Assembly (NCBI GenBank): GCA_000564995.1
Contig: JDFH01000015.1
Location: 1-56,705 of the forward strand
Source: Atopobium sp. ICM42b
GTDB taxonomy: Bacteria > Actinomycetota > Coriobacteriia > Coriobacteriales > Atopobiaceae
DNA: 56,705 bases
Reading direction: 5' to 3'
Position 1 is the first letter of the stretch, and the number at the start of each line of letters is the position of its first letter. A program made the position numbers and the translations under genes. Under the pieces are notes generated by a model. It was not told the origin of the DNA and did no database searches. It saw nothing but the letters and a program-made list of their open reading frames with translations. This document shows positions 42,504 to 51,039 of this stretch, in pieces.

Positions 42504-42590
42504 TCACAGGTAGACGCTGTTTGCCTGCGCCGCCGCTAGAAATTCTGTCATCTACATGACGCGCTTTGAGCACCTCTACTAGGAGTTTTT

Positions 42591-43580
42591 ATGCAAGAAA
42601 ATCGCATGTTTTCCGACGTCAAGCTGGCAAAAAGACTGACTCCGGCTTGGCTTAGTCCTTTTCTGGCTGTGTTCTTGTTGATTGTTGGGCAAATTATTGG
42701 TGCTATTGTAATGACCATTTCAGCAGCTCTTATTATTGCCCCTTACTACATGGCGCACCCAGATCTACCAGATCGTCTTTCTGATTCCCTCAATCTGAGA
42801 GAGATTTTTGGAGACTACTATCTTCTGATAACGCTTCTTTCCTTTGTCTTTATCGCAGGCCTCTTTTTCCTGTGGGTAAAACTCTTTGAAAAACGTCCGA
42901 TTGTCACTCTGGGATTTTACAAAGATAACTGGAAGAAAGAGCTACTCAAGGGCTTTGGTCTAGGAATTCTTCTCTTCTCTATTGTGATGTTGATTCTCAT
43001 TTTGACCGGATCTTATCAATTGGTTGGCACTACTTTTACGCCTTATGCCTTCGGTTTTGTTCTTCTCACCTTTCCGTTTTGGCTGATTCAGGGAGGAACA
43101 GAAGAGCTTGTTACCAGAGGCTGGCTTCTTCCTGTCATGGCAGAAAAATCCAACAAAATTATTGCAATCGTGGTTTCAAGCAGCCTATTTGGTCTTCTGC
43201 ACATGTTTAACAGCGGCTTTACTATGCAATCCCTGATCGACCTAATTCTTTTTGGCATCTTAGAGACGTTCTACATCATCAAAACTGACAATCTCTGGGG
43301 AGCTGCTGGCATTCACGGAGCCTGGAACTTTGCTCAGGGCAATCTCTTTGGCGTTCTGGTAAGCGGTAGCACTACAGGCAGTTCTTTGCTGCAGTTTGCT
43401 CCCGGCAATGGGCCAGATTGGCTTACCGGCGGTAGCTTTGGCGCAGAAGGCTCCATCGTCTGCACGCTTGTTATGGTGGTAACTGTCTTGATTCTTGCCT
43501 ATCAGCTCAAGAAATCTGGCAAACTTTTTGTAAAGAAATCTGCCGAGAAACCCGTTGAAGCCGAAAGCAACAATTTATAA
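42591..43580 (+). CDS. CPBP-family intramembrane protease (Abi)
   Basis: 329 residues, eight or so hydrophobic helices. The CPBP/Rce1-like motif 1 appears as QGGTEELVTRGWLLP (Glu-Glu then Arg), motif 2 as SSSLFGLLHMFN (His), and motif 3 as AAGIHGAWNFAQG (His). These residues place the protein among intramembrane metalloproteases linked to bacteriocin self-immunity or protein processing. AGGAG precedes the ATG. An inverted repeat CCACTTCTCC/GGAGAAGTGG (43625-43654) follows and may end transcription. Confidence 0.87.
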   Translation: MQENRMFSDVKLAKRLTPAWLSPFLAVFLLIVGQIIGAIVMTISAALIIAPYYMAHPDLPDRLSDSLNLREIFGDYYLLITLLSFVFIAGLFFLWVKLFEKRPIVTLGFYKDNWKKELLKGFGLGILLFSIVMLILILTGSYQLVGTTFTPYAFGFVLLTFPFWLIQGGTEELVTRGWLLPVMAEKSNKIIAIVVSSSLFGLLHMFNSGFTMQSLIDLILFGILETFYIIKTDNLWGAAGIHGAWNFAQGNLFGVLVSGSTTGSSLLQFAPGNGPDWLTGGSFGAEGSIVCTLVMVVTVLILAYQLKKSGKLFVKKSAEKPVEAESNNL

Positions 43581-43749
43581 CTCCTATAGTTCTATGAATT
43601 TTACAGATAGACCGATTTTCTCGCCCACTTCTCCTGCACCTTAAGGAGAAGTGGATTGTGTATATACGGTTAATTTACAGCTTGAACAGCAAGTTCTTCT
43701 CGTCATTTATTATGATTTACCTATCTTTTTTGCTGTTTGAGGAGAAATA

Positions 43750-46329
43750 ATGCGCGCTAAGAAAGTTTTGAGCATCTTATTTGCTCTTGCTCTTGTTTTG
43801 AGCAGCCTACCTGCATCTGCAATTGCTGAATCTATTGAAGACGCAGGTAAATACTCTGTTGTAGTCTCGTACGTTAACGTATTAAACGACGAAGAGATTC
43901 ACGCTCCTTCTAAGCAAGTTGTAAATGAGGGAGAATCTTGGTCTGTTACAGCTCCAACAATCACCGGCTATGACCTGGAAGATCCTGCTCAAGCAACTGT
44001 TACTGGCGTTGCTTCTGGCTCAGATCACTACATCAAGCAGACTGTCTATTACATGCCTGGTTATGTTACCTACACCGTTAAGCGCATGAAGGAAATGACT
44101 ACCGGCAATTATGTTGAGGCGTCCTCCGAAGAAAATTACGGTGTGCCCGATTCGATTGTTACCGCTTCCGATGTCACCTATCCAGGTTTTGTGCGCACAA
44201 CTACAGACCTTTCGCTCAAGGTTACCGCAGATGGAAAGGCTGTTAAGTACATCTATTACGATCGCAATCCTCGCAGCGCAATCTACTTCTCAACTTCCGG
44301 CAGTGAGCTGTCTCCTGTAATTGGAAATCCAGGAGATCCTGTTCCTGCCGTCCCCAACCCAACACGAACTGGTTATACCTTTGCTGGTTGGGACCTTAAT
44401 GACGATGGTATTGCAGATTCTTTACCTACCACCATGCCTCAAGAGCCTGTTACTGCAAAGGCACTTTGGACTCCAGCAACAGCAACGTATCACTATGCCT
44501 ATTTTATTCAGGATCCAAACAACCCTTCTGACTACAACTACGTTACAACCACCGCAGCTTCCGGAACTGTTGGAACAATGACTGCAACTGCTCCCGTCCA
44601 ACCAAATACAGGCGTTTTCCGCTTTGAAACATACAGTCACGAGAGCGATCCAACTCCTATTGCAGCAGATGGTTCCACCACTATTAACGTTTACTACAAC
44701 CTTGCAACTATCACCGTCAATGTGCGTCCAAAGAGAAATGGCTCCATTCTTGCAACGCTTACGCTTCGTTATGGTGAGTCGTTTAATCCTTACGCCATCA
44801 ACCCCAATACCGGCAACAAGTACAGCGACGACATGCTCGCTGCCATGCGTGCAGACGACCCTTCTGGAACCTACTATTGGTACGGCATAATCCCTGGTGT
44901 TGGCGGTACTGCAACCACTTTCCAAGCAAAAACAACTGACCCAGGATCCAAAATTACTGCAGATAATGTGCTTGAAATTTACGGCCGCTATACCAATTCC
45001 ACTGCTCTTGGTCCACGTTACCGCTTCTACTACTATCAAAACCTTGATGGTACCTACGATATGGACGGAGACCACACGCTTTCTCGACCTGGCATGATTA
45101 CAGAGATTGCTAGAAACGGTGGTGACGGCTATCTTGAGAGCGAGAATAGACATCCTGGTTTTTCGTATGACGGCTACCGCATGAGCATTGGCCATTTTGA
45201 TGGAACCAATTACGATACGCTCGGTTGGACCAGTTGGCAGCCATACAACTACGATTACCTCATCACTGATTACAATTCCAACTTGATTGAGCACCGCTAT
45301 AAGCGCAATACCTATACCGTTACCTACGTAAGCTCTGGTACAACTGTTGCTACCCACTCTCATCTCTTCGGAGAGCCGTTTAACGCAAGCACCGATGTTC
45401 CTGGCGCCTCTTTAACTTCTCCACGCCCTGGTTATGTTTTCAAGGGCTGGTACGACAACTCGGAGACCGTGGGCACTCCTGTTACCGACACCACTATGCC
45501 TGCAACCAATACCGTGTTGTACGCCAAGTGGGCGCCTCTTACCGCAACCGTTACCTTTGACTCTGAGGGTGGTTCGCCAGTCAACTCGCAAGAGCTTACC
45601 TACGGAGATGCAGCTACAAAGCCAGCTGATCCTGTACGAGAGGGCTATACCTTTGCTGGTTGGATTCTCTATACCAATGGTAACCCCTCTGTATACAGCT
45701 TCTCCGCAGCAGTTACAGGTGACATTACCCTTCACGCACTCTGGAAGAAGAATGATTCTTCCGTCTCCTACACGGTCATTCACCAGACAGACGACGGTCA
45801 AGTTCTTGCAACTACAACCGAAACTGCGCCAATCGGTTCTCTTGTCAGCAAATGGGCTCTCGACGCCGCTGATCGCGGAGACTACGCCTATGTAGACGTT
45901 TCTTCTCGCTCTATGATTCTTGATGAGAATGCCGAGAATAACGTCTTGACCTTTACGTATAGCAAGGAAGCTCGCTACAGCTATACCGTCCATTACGTTG
46001 ACGCACAGACCGGTGAACAAATCCATTCCGACGATATTATTGGCAGCCAGACGCTCAACCTGCAGAATGTTTCTGCTCGTGAGATTGACGGTTACACACT
46101 TCAGGGTGACAGCACCGGATATGTTTCTGCTGACCAGCTTGAATACACGTTCTACTACACAAAGAACCCTGAAGCACCTGCAGCACCTCAGACCCCAGCA
46201 AAGCGTAAAAGCTCTCTGCCCGAGACTGGCGACGCTTCAAGCGTGATTCTTGTTAGCACAGCTCTAACCTCTGTGGCTTCCTTGGGAACCTCTCTTGTTT
46301 TGCGTCGTAGGAAAAGAACCGAAGCATAA
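43750..46329 (+). CDS. LPETG-anchored surface protein with InlB-type and MucBP-like repeats
   Basis: 859 residues. A signal peptide (MRAKKVLSILFALALVLSSLPASAIA, cut about residue 26) leads into repeats with Tyr-Thr-Phe-x-Gly-Trp cores. Three are Listeria-Bacteroides/InlB-type (about 205-240, 560-595, 635-670), and MucBP-like segments (about 675-705, 740-790, for instance YTVHYVDAQTGEQI) lie near the C-terminus. The sorting signal is LPETG (823-827), then a hydrophobic helix and RRRKRTEA. It is thus cell-wall linked by a sortase and probably an adhesin. The sortase in this window is class B, so a class A-type enzyme elsewhere may be needed. GAGGAG precedes the ATG. Confidence 0.9.
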   Translation: MRAKKVLSILFALALVLSSLPASAIAESIEDAGKYSVVVSYVNVLNDEEIHAPSKQVVNEGESWSVTAPTITGYDLEDPAQATVTGVASGSDHYIKQTVYYMPGYVTYTVKRMKEMTTGNYVEASSEENYGVPDSIVTASDVTYPGFVRTTTDLSLKVTADGKAVKYIYYDRNPRSAIYFSTSGSELSPVIGNPGDPVPAVPNPTRTGYTFAGWDLNDDGIADSLPTTMPQEPVTAKALWTPATATYHYAYFIQDPNNPSDYNYVTTTAASGTVGTMTATAPVQPNTGVFRFETYSHESDPTPIAADGSTTINVYYNLATITVNVRPKRNGSILATLTLRYGESFNPYAINPNTGNKYSDDMLAAMRADDPSGTYYWYGIIPGVGGTATTFQAKTTDPGSKITADNVLEIYGRYTNSTALGPRYRFYYYQNLDGTYDMDGDHTLSRPGMITEIARNGGDGYLESENRHPGFSYDGYRMSIGHFDGTNYDTLGWTSWQPYNYDYLITDYNSNLIEHRYKRNTYTVTYVSSGTTVATHSHLFGEPFNASTDVPGASLTSPRPGYVFKGWYDNSETVGTPVTDTTMPATNTVLYAKWAPLTATVTFDSEGGSPVNSQELTYGDAATKPADPVREGYTFAGWILYTNGNPSVYSFSAAVTGDITLHALWKKNDSSVSYTVIHQTDDGQVLATTTETAPIGSLVSKWALDAADRGDYAYVDVSSRSMILDENAENNVLTFTYSKEARYSYTVHYVDAQTGEQIHSDDIIGSQTLNLQNVSAREIDGYTLQGDSTGYVSADQLEYTFYYTKNPEAPAAPQTPAKRKSSLPETGDASSVILVSTALTSVASLGTSLVLRRRKRTEA

Positions 46330-46351
46330 CAGAAAGTTCTAATGCAACTAC

Positions 46352-46381
46352 AAAACCCGGGTGCCTCGCACTCGGGTTTTT
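46352..46381 (+). terminator. Intrinsic terminator after the surface-protein gene
   Basis: AACCCG..GTGC pairs with GCAC..CGGGTT around CTC, followed by TTTTTG. Confidence 0.85.
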
Positions 46382-46580
46382 GTTTGCGTATTCTTGAAGT
46401 AGCTACAGGCGGGCACAACTCTACAATCAGAAAAGCCTAATGAGGCTCATTACTCTAGCCATAAATCTGCAAACCAATCTTCATAACTAAAGCAACAGTA
46501 TTAAATTCTGATTTCACAGGTAGTTTGATTTTCTCGTTACCTCATCCTTGTAATTAAAATAACAAAGGAGGAGGTGTTTT

Positions 46581-46844
46581 ATGTCAAAGAAACAAATCAA
46601 TCTATTTGTAGGCTCTATCGGAGCTTTTATCGGAGTATTTGTTTTTATCGCTTATATTCCACAAATTATTGCAAATCTACAGGGCGTAAAGGCTCAACCT
46701 TTTCAGCCGCTATTTGCAGCAGTTTCTTGTCTCATTTGGGTCATCTATGGTTGGACTAAAGAGCCCAAAAAGGACTGGATTCTCATTATTCCAAATACTG
46801 CTGGTGTAATTTTAGGCGGATTAACATTCCTCACCGCTTTATAG
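46581..46844 (+). CDS. SemiSWEET sugar transporter (first paralogue)
   Basis: 87 residues with three transmembrane helices, the SemiSWEET half-transporter architecture. The Pro-Gln motif in FIAYIPQIIANL, followed by QPFQPLFAAVSCLIWVIYGW and IPNTAGVILGG, matches the MtN3/saliva fold. Such proteins dimerise to move sugars across the membrane. GGAGGAGG precedes the ATG. A terminator follows, so it is a single-gene unit. A related gene lies at 49625. Confidence 0.88.
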   Translation: MSKKQINLFVGSIGAFIGVFVFIAYIPQIIANLQGVKAQPFQPLFAAVSCLIWVIYGWTKEPKKDWILIIPNTAGVILGGLTFLTAL

Positions 46845-46870
46845 TGATTAAGCAGCAAGTTTAATTTAGA

Positions 46871-46906
46871 AATCCGACAGCACCTAATGGTGTTGTCGGA
46901 TTTTAA
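46871..46906 (+). terminator. Intrinsic terminator after the first SemiSWEET
   Basis: AATCCGACAGCACC (46871-46884) pairs with GGTGTTGTCGGATT (46889-46902) with one mismatch, followed by TT. Confidence 0.8.
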
Positions 46907-46985
46907 TTAACACGCATCTCACCTCTGTAGCCATTCTTGACACTTTTTTCGTTCTACATCATAAACAAACTCAACAAACTAATTC

Positions 46986-47663
46986 TTAGACATCCATTCC
47001 CGGAAAGCCAATCTGTCGCAGCGCCTCATACAGCACAATGGCGGCAGCATTTGAAACGTTTAGCGCACTGACCGAGAACTCGTTAGGATCGATAAAGTTT
47101 CCGCAGATATCCTGCTGCAAAAGCGCTGGGTGAGCATACTGGTCATCGCCATCAAGCGCATCGTGTTTTTGACTCCAGTCCTCACGATTAACCAGGCTTG
47201 CGGAGTCTTGCAGCATTGGGATTCTCTCGCACTCATCTGCGTGCTGTGCCAGAAGCTCCTCGGATAATCCCAGGCTTTCCTTACCAAAGATAAGGTAGTC
47301 CCCATCGCAATACGTTGCCTGCGTATAGGTCTTTTTAGCTTTCTTAGTCAGAAAATGTAGCGGGGATCTACTGGTTGCGGAGGTGCCGTCGACCGTGGAG
47401 ACAGCGTCGTGTGCAGCGTCCCCAGTAGGTGCGCCAGATGCTTGGGCAAGACCGTTCTTCTCCAGAAATTGATCCCAGTTATCGTAGACAGAAACGTTAA
47501 GGCTTTGCCAGTAGGCCATGCCTGCTCGTTTGAGGCTTTTGTCATCAAGCGAGAAGCCCAATGGGCCCACCAAGTGCAAGTGAGTCCCGCTCACTACGCA
47601 GGTGCGACCAATGTTTCCCGTATTTGCGGGAATCTCGGGCTCTACCAGTACAACGTTGAGCAT
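46986..47663 (-). CDS. trmL: tRNA (cytidine(34)-2'-O)-methyltransferase, SPOUT family
   Basis: 225 residues; the usual length is 150-170. The core motifs are intact: LVEPEIPANTGNIGRTCV, HLVGPLGFSLDDKSLKRAGMAYW, DYLIFGKESLGLSEELL and the C-terminal knot LNVSNAAAIVLYEALRQIGF. Extra length comes from two hydrophilic insertions (about 75-98 and 155-190) rich in Ala/Thr/Asp. It lies 3 nt after the phosphate permease gene on the minus strand and is probably co-translated with it. No Shine-Dalgarno is visible. Confidence 0.9.
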   Translation of the reverse strand: MLNVVLVEPEIPANTGNIGRTCVVSGTHLHLVGPLGFSLDDKSLKRAGMAYWQSLNVSVYDNWDQFLEKNGLAQASGAPTGDAAHDAVSTVDGTSATSRSPLHFLTKKAKKTYTQATYCDGDYLIFGKESLGLSEELLAQHADECERIPMLQDSASLVNREDWSQKHDALDGDDQYAHPALLQQDICGNFIDPNEFSVSALNVSNAAAIVLYEALRQIGFPGMDV

Positions 47664-47666
47664 TGG

Positions 47667-48662
47667 TTATGCCAGAACAAAGCTGGTCAGGAATGCAATA
47701 AGTCCGCCAAGTGCCATGGTGGCTGGCAGCGTCACAAACCAAGCAGCAATAATCTTGCGCGCAACGCCCCAACGCACGGAGCTGCGACGGCGAGCAGATC
47801 CTGCGCCCATGATAGATGTGGTGATGACCTGTGTAGTTGAGACTGGTGCTCCAAGTGCAGTCATAATCTCAATTGCAACGGTAGAACTTGTTTCGGCGAC
47901 AAAGCCAATAACTGGCGTGAGCTTAGTAACACCATCGCCAACGGTGCGCATAATGCGGCCGCCGCCAATGGAGGTACCCAGTGCCATGGTGGTTGCGCAG
48001 AGTAGTTTGACCCACAGAGGAATGCCGTTAGAAGGGTCGTGAAGACCGGCGGTAACCAGGGCCAACGTGATAATTCCCATAGTCTTCTGAGCGTCATTAT
48101 TGCCGTGGCTGTATGCCATAAAGGCAGCTGAGAGCACCTGAAGACGGTGGAAGAGACCGTTTGCCTTTTTAGGTGGCCAATCAGCAAAGATCTCAAATAC
48201 CAGCTTCATAATAAAGTAGCCCAGGGCCATACCAATAAGAGGCGAAGTAAACAGAGGAATAACAACTTTCTCTAGGACACCCGCCCAAAGAATGTGACCT
48301 GTGCTGCCGGTAAAAACAATGGTTGCACCAATAAGGCTGCCGATGAGCGCGTGCGAAGACGAACTTGGGATTGAGAACCACCAGGTAAAGAGGTCCCAAA
48401 TAATGGCGCCCATCAGTGCAGCAAAAATAACGTAGAGCTGTAGCTGAATATCAACCAGACCAGACGCAATGGTCATAGCAACTTTCTCGCTCATAAGCGC
48501 GCCGATAAAGTTCATGATAGCTGACATGATAATTGCTGTGCGTAGAGGCAAAGCCTTGGTATACACCGTGGTAGCAATAGCGTTTGCGGTGTCGTGGAAG
48601 CCGTTAATGAACTCAAATATCAGAGCGGAAACAAGTACCGCAATAAGCAGGATGCTAGCCAT
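47667..48662 (-). CDS. pit: Inorganic phosphate transporter, PiT family
   Basis: 331 residues with about 10 helices. The duplicated PiT signature is visible twice: EFINGFHDTANAIATTVYTKAL in the first half and AFMAYSHGNNDAQKTMGIITLAL in the second, with GAPVSTTQVITTSIMGAG after it. It takes up phosphate, often as a metal-phosphate complex. The ATG overlaps the last 8 bases of the DUF47 gene, so the two are translationally coupled. Confidence 0.93.
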   Translation of the reverse strand: MASILLIAVLVSALIFEFINGFHDTANAIATTVYTKALPLRTAIIMSAIMNFIGALMSEKVAMTIASGLVDIQLQLYVIFAALMGAIIWDLFTWWFSIPSSSSHALIGSLIGATIVFTGSTGHILWAGVLEKVVIPLFTSPLIGMALGYFIMKLVFEIFADWPPKKANGLFHRLQVLSAAFMAYSHGNNDAQKTMGIITLALVTAGLHDPSNGIPLWVKLLCATTMALGTSIGGGRIMRTVGDGVTKLTPVIGFVAETSSTVAIEIMTALGAPVSTTQVITTSIMGAGSARRRSSVRWGVARKIIAAWFVTLPATMALGGLIAFLTSFVLA

Positions 48663-49278
48663 TTTTCACGATAACATTCTGAACAGCGTTTGCAACGTGC
48701 TTGCAAGCGTCAAGAGTAGACTCAAGTCTATCCAAAAGGCTCTTCCACTTGAGAACCTCAATCGGATCATCAACGTTTCTGAAAATAGAGCTCAGGGCGT
48801 TACGATAAACAACATCACCCTGGTCCTCATACTCATTTGCAGAGCGTGTATGGCGAATGACCGAGTCATCCTTGTGATAATCAGGGAGACGATCAAAGGC
48901 CTTTTGCAGCTCCTCTGATGCAAACAGAATCAGATGTGCCACCTGAACTGCCTCTGGACGCATTTCTTTGATGTCATACATGCTGAGGTGTGCAGAGACG
49001 CTCTCAATACCGTCTGCAATCTCATCCATAAGCAGGGCAAGACGTGAAATGTCCTCGCGGTCAAATGGGGTGATAAAGGATGTGTTGAGGGTGGAAATAA
49101 TCTTTCCTACCTGGTCATCGCAGAGTGTCTCGTAGTTCTTGATTTGGACTTCATAATCTTCTGAACTTGGGAATGACTCCATATAGGAGACAAACAGTTT
49201 TGCTGTTGAAACAATCAACGCTGAAAACTCAGAGAACATGCTGTAGAACTCATCTTCTCTACGAGAAACTCGGCTCAT
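48655..49278 (-). CDS. DUF47 (PhoU-like) partner of the phosphate transporter
   Basis: 207 residues from the ATG at 49278, with GAAGG 7 nt upstream; an upstream in-frame start lacks a ribosome site. The protein is all helical (FYSMFSEFSALIVSTAKLFV..., FDREDISRLALLMDEIADGIESVSAHL). PhoU-like metal-binding acidic pairs fit DUF47/TIGR00153. Such proteins are encoded next to Pit transporters and probably regulate them. Overlaps the permease gene by 8 nt. Confidence 0.9.
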   Translation of the reverse strand: MSRVSRREDEFYSMFSEFSALIVSTAKLFVSYMESFPSSEDYEVQIKNYETLCDDQVGKIISTLNTSFITPFDREDISRLALLMDEIADGIESVSAHLSMYDIKEMRPEAVQVAHLILFASEELQKAFDRLPDYHKDDSVIRHTRSANEYEDQGDVVYRNALSSIFRNVDDPIEVLKWKSLLDRLESTLDACKHVANAVQNVIVKNG

Positions 49279-49427
49279 ATGACGCCCTTCACTTGGACTT
49301 TTTATTACATATACAAACACATTTAGTATAGCTGTTTAGGGCGCGTACGCTGGAGATAATGATAATTTCAACTTCTCCATAGAGAAGCTGTTGATCATAA
49401 TAAGATATGGACTAGGAAGGCCAGATT

Positions 49428-49556
49428 ATGCGAGAAAAGCTGTTTGAATACGTTGCAAATCAGTACGGTAATTGGATCTCTGCGCTTTTAGATGGCTCTG
49501 TTGACTTTGATGAGCTGTGTCAATGGATTGATGCAAGTTATTCTGCAACGAACTAA
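49428..49556 (+). CDS. Small 42-residue protein of unknown function
   Basis: ATG at 49428 with AGGAAGG 7 nt upstream, ending in TAA at 49554-49556. The 42 residues begin MREKLFEYVANQYGNWIS and continue ALLDGSVDFDELCQWIDASYSATN, amphipathic and helix-prone. No family recognised. The perfect ribosome site and a compact ORF suggest a real gene. It lies between the DUF47 gene and the second SemiSWEET. Confidence 0.55.
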   Translation: MREKLFEYVANQYGNWISALLDGSVDFDELCQWIDASYSATN

Positions 49557-49624
49557 CGAATATCTTGTTTAGTACTTGGGTAAGTATCAGCAATCTGTTT
49601 GTTAGACATTGGAGGTTATTTTAT

Positions 49625-49909
49625 ATGACAAAAAAGCACACACTTTCTTTTGACGAGAATTTCTTCAACAAGCTGGGCCAATTTGGCAGTATTCTCTCAG
49701 TCATGATGTATGTTTCTTATATCCCACAGATTACAAATAATCTTGCTGGAAACAAGGGTAGTTTTATCCAGCCTCTGGTTGCTATGATTAACTGCACTGT
49801 TTGGTTTGTTTACGGCGCTTTCAAGAAAGAGCGCGATGTTCCTATTATGATTGCTAACGCCCCTGGTATTCTCTTTGGACTTGTTACTGCAATTACAGCG
49901 CTGCTATAA
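49625..49909 (+). CDS. SemiSWEET sugar transporter (second paralogue)
   Basis: 94 residues from the ATG at 49625 (TTGGAGG upstream). The three-helix architecture is the same as the copy at 46581: MMYVSYIPQITNNL, QPLVAMINCTVWFVYGAF, IMIANAPGILFGLVTAITALL. The two differ enough to rule out a recent duplication, and they lie only 2.8 kb apart. Confidence 0.87.
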   Translation: MTKKHTLSFDENFFNKLGQFGSILSVMMYVSYIPQITNNLAGNKGSFIQPLVAMINCTVWFVYGAFKKERDVPIMIANAPGILFGLVTAITALL

Positions 49910-49966
49910 TCTGGCATCCAGCCAGGTCCATCAGTTTACTAAGACTCAACGATAGGGACGGTTCAT

Positions 49967-50380
49967 GTGGCACTTATAGGTTTCTTTAAAGTTGTCTATA
50001 TTCCCCTGGTCGTCCTGTATCTCATAGCGGCATATGTCCTTCTTGCAAAGCAAAGCTTGAGCAAAATCTTTAAGCGCACAAATTTTGACCTCTTCCGCGG
50101 TGGAGCGCTCGCACTTTATTACCTTTTTATAGCTATGGTCTTCTTTGTAGACATAATGCTTCTTACCACTAAAACTGTAGTTAAGCAGCAATTTCTTGTT
50201 CCTTATATAGTTGGAATTATTGCTATTGCTGTTGCATGCGCAATCTTTACGCAAATAGCAAAACACTCTAAATCAGATCGTTTTATTACCATTAGAGACT
50301 TGGTTGTTCCGCTTATTTGGCTTGCTTCCTCATTTGTTTATACGCAAACAATATTTGCGCTTTTACTTGCAGCAGAATAG
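49967..50380 (+). CDS. Four-helix membrane protein of unknown function
   Basis: 137 residues, GTG start with only AGGGACGG upstream. Four hydrophobic helices (about 8-27, 46-65, 78-95, 110-133) and short basic loops. No recognised domain. It overlaps nothing and follows the SemiSWEET by 57 nt; it could be co-transcribed with it. Confidence 0.6.
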   Translation: MALIGFFKVVYIPLVVLYLIAAYVLLAKQSLSKIFKRTNFDLFRGGALALYYLFIAMVFFVDIMLLTTKTVVKQQFLVPYIVGIIAIAVACAIFTQIAKHSKSDRFITIRDLVVPLIWLASSFVYTQTIFALLLAAE

Positions 50381-50424
50381 TAACGCTCGGTTGTTCCATC
50401 ACTATTCAGAGGGCTTCTCGCCAT

Positions 50425-51039
50425 TTACTTACCTGCCTCTATGCGAACCTTTTGGCCCTCAACGTGAACCTTGTCCTGCGCAAAAAGCTGTAACACCTCA
50501 GGATACAGCTGATGCTCTACCTGGTGAATTGCCTCTTCAAGCTGGTCAACAGTCCAGCCCTCCTCAACCACAACAGGTCGCTGGGCAATAATGGGGCCGC
50601 GGTCGTAATCGGCGTTTGCCAGATGAACGGTAACGCCTGTCACCTTGACCCCGTATTCATACGCATCCTGAATAGCGTGCGCGCCACGGAAGCTTGGCAG
50701 CAGCGCTGGGTGCAGGTTGAGCACGCGATTAGGGAAGGTGTTCAGAATAGGAACGCCAACTTTACGCATGTAACCAGCCATAACAACGTAGTCGACGTTA
50801 TAGCGCTTGAGCTCGGTAGCAATCACCATGTCCGCGACAAACGGATCCTCGTACGTCTCTTTTGAGAGTGTCAGAGTTTGCAAACCGGCTGCCTCTGCCC
50901 TCTTCAGACCATATGCATCGGGGCGAGAAGAAACGACCAGTTCAATGGTTGCGTCTAGCTTGCCAGCATCAATGGCATCAATAATAGCCTGCAGGTTGGT
51001 ACCTGAACCGGAAAGAAGAACGCCAAGCTTAATTGGCAT
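50425..51039 (-). CDS. purN: Phosphoribosylglycinamide formyltransferase
   Basis: 204 residues from the ATG at 51039, chosen because the conserved N-terminus MPIKLGVLLSGSGTNLQAIID starts there and GGTGG precedes it. The formyl-folate catalytic region NLHPALLPSFRGAHAIQDAYEYGVKVTGVTVH, then DYDRGPIIAQR, contains the expected Asn, His and Asp. It formylates GAR in purine synthesis. The start lies 11 nt inside the purM gene, so the two are coupled. One octamer copy at 50922. Confidence 0.95.
   Translation of the reverse strand: MPIKLGVLLSGSGTNLQAIIDAIDAGKLDATIELVVSSRPDAYGLKRAEAAGLQTLTLSKETYEDPFVADMVIATELKRYNVDYVVMAGYMRKVGVPILNTFPNRVLNLHPALLPSFRGAHAIQDAYEYGVKVTGVTVHLANADYDRGPIIAQRPVVVEEGWTVDQLEEAIHQVEHQLYPEVLQLFAQDKVHVEGQKVRIEAGK

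Noticed and set aside
44422..46246. Long antisense frames inside the surface-protein gene
   Set aside because: They mirror the repetitive sense coding sequence, lack ribosome sites and have no protein similarity.
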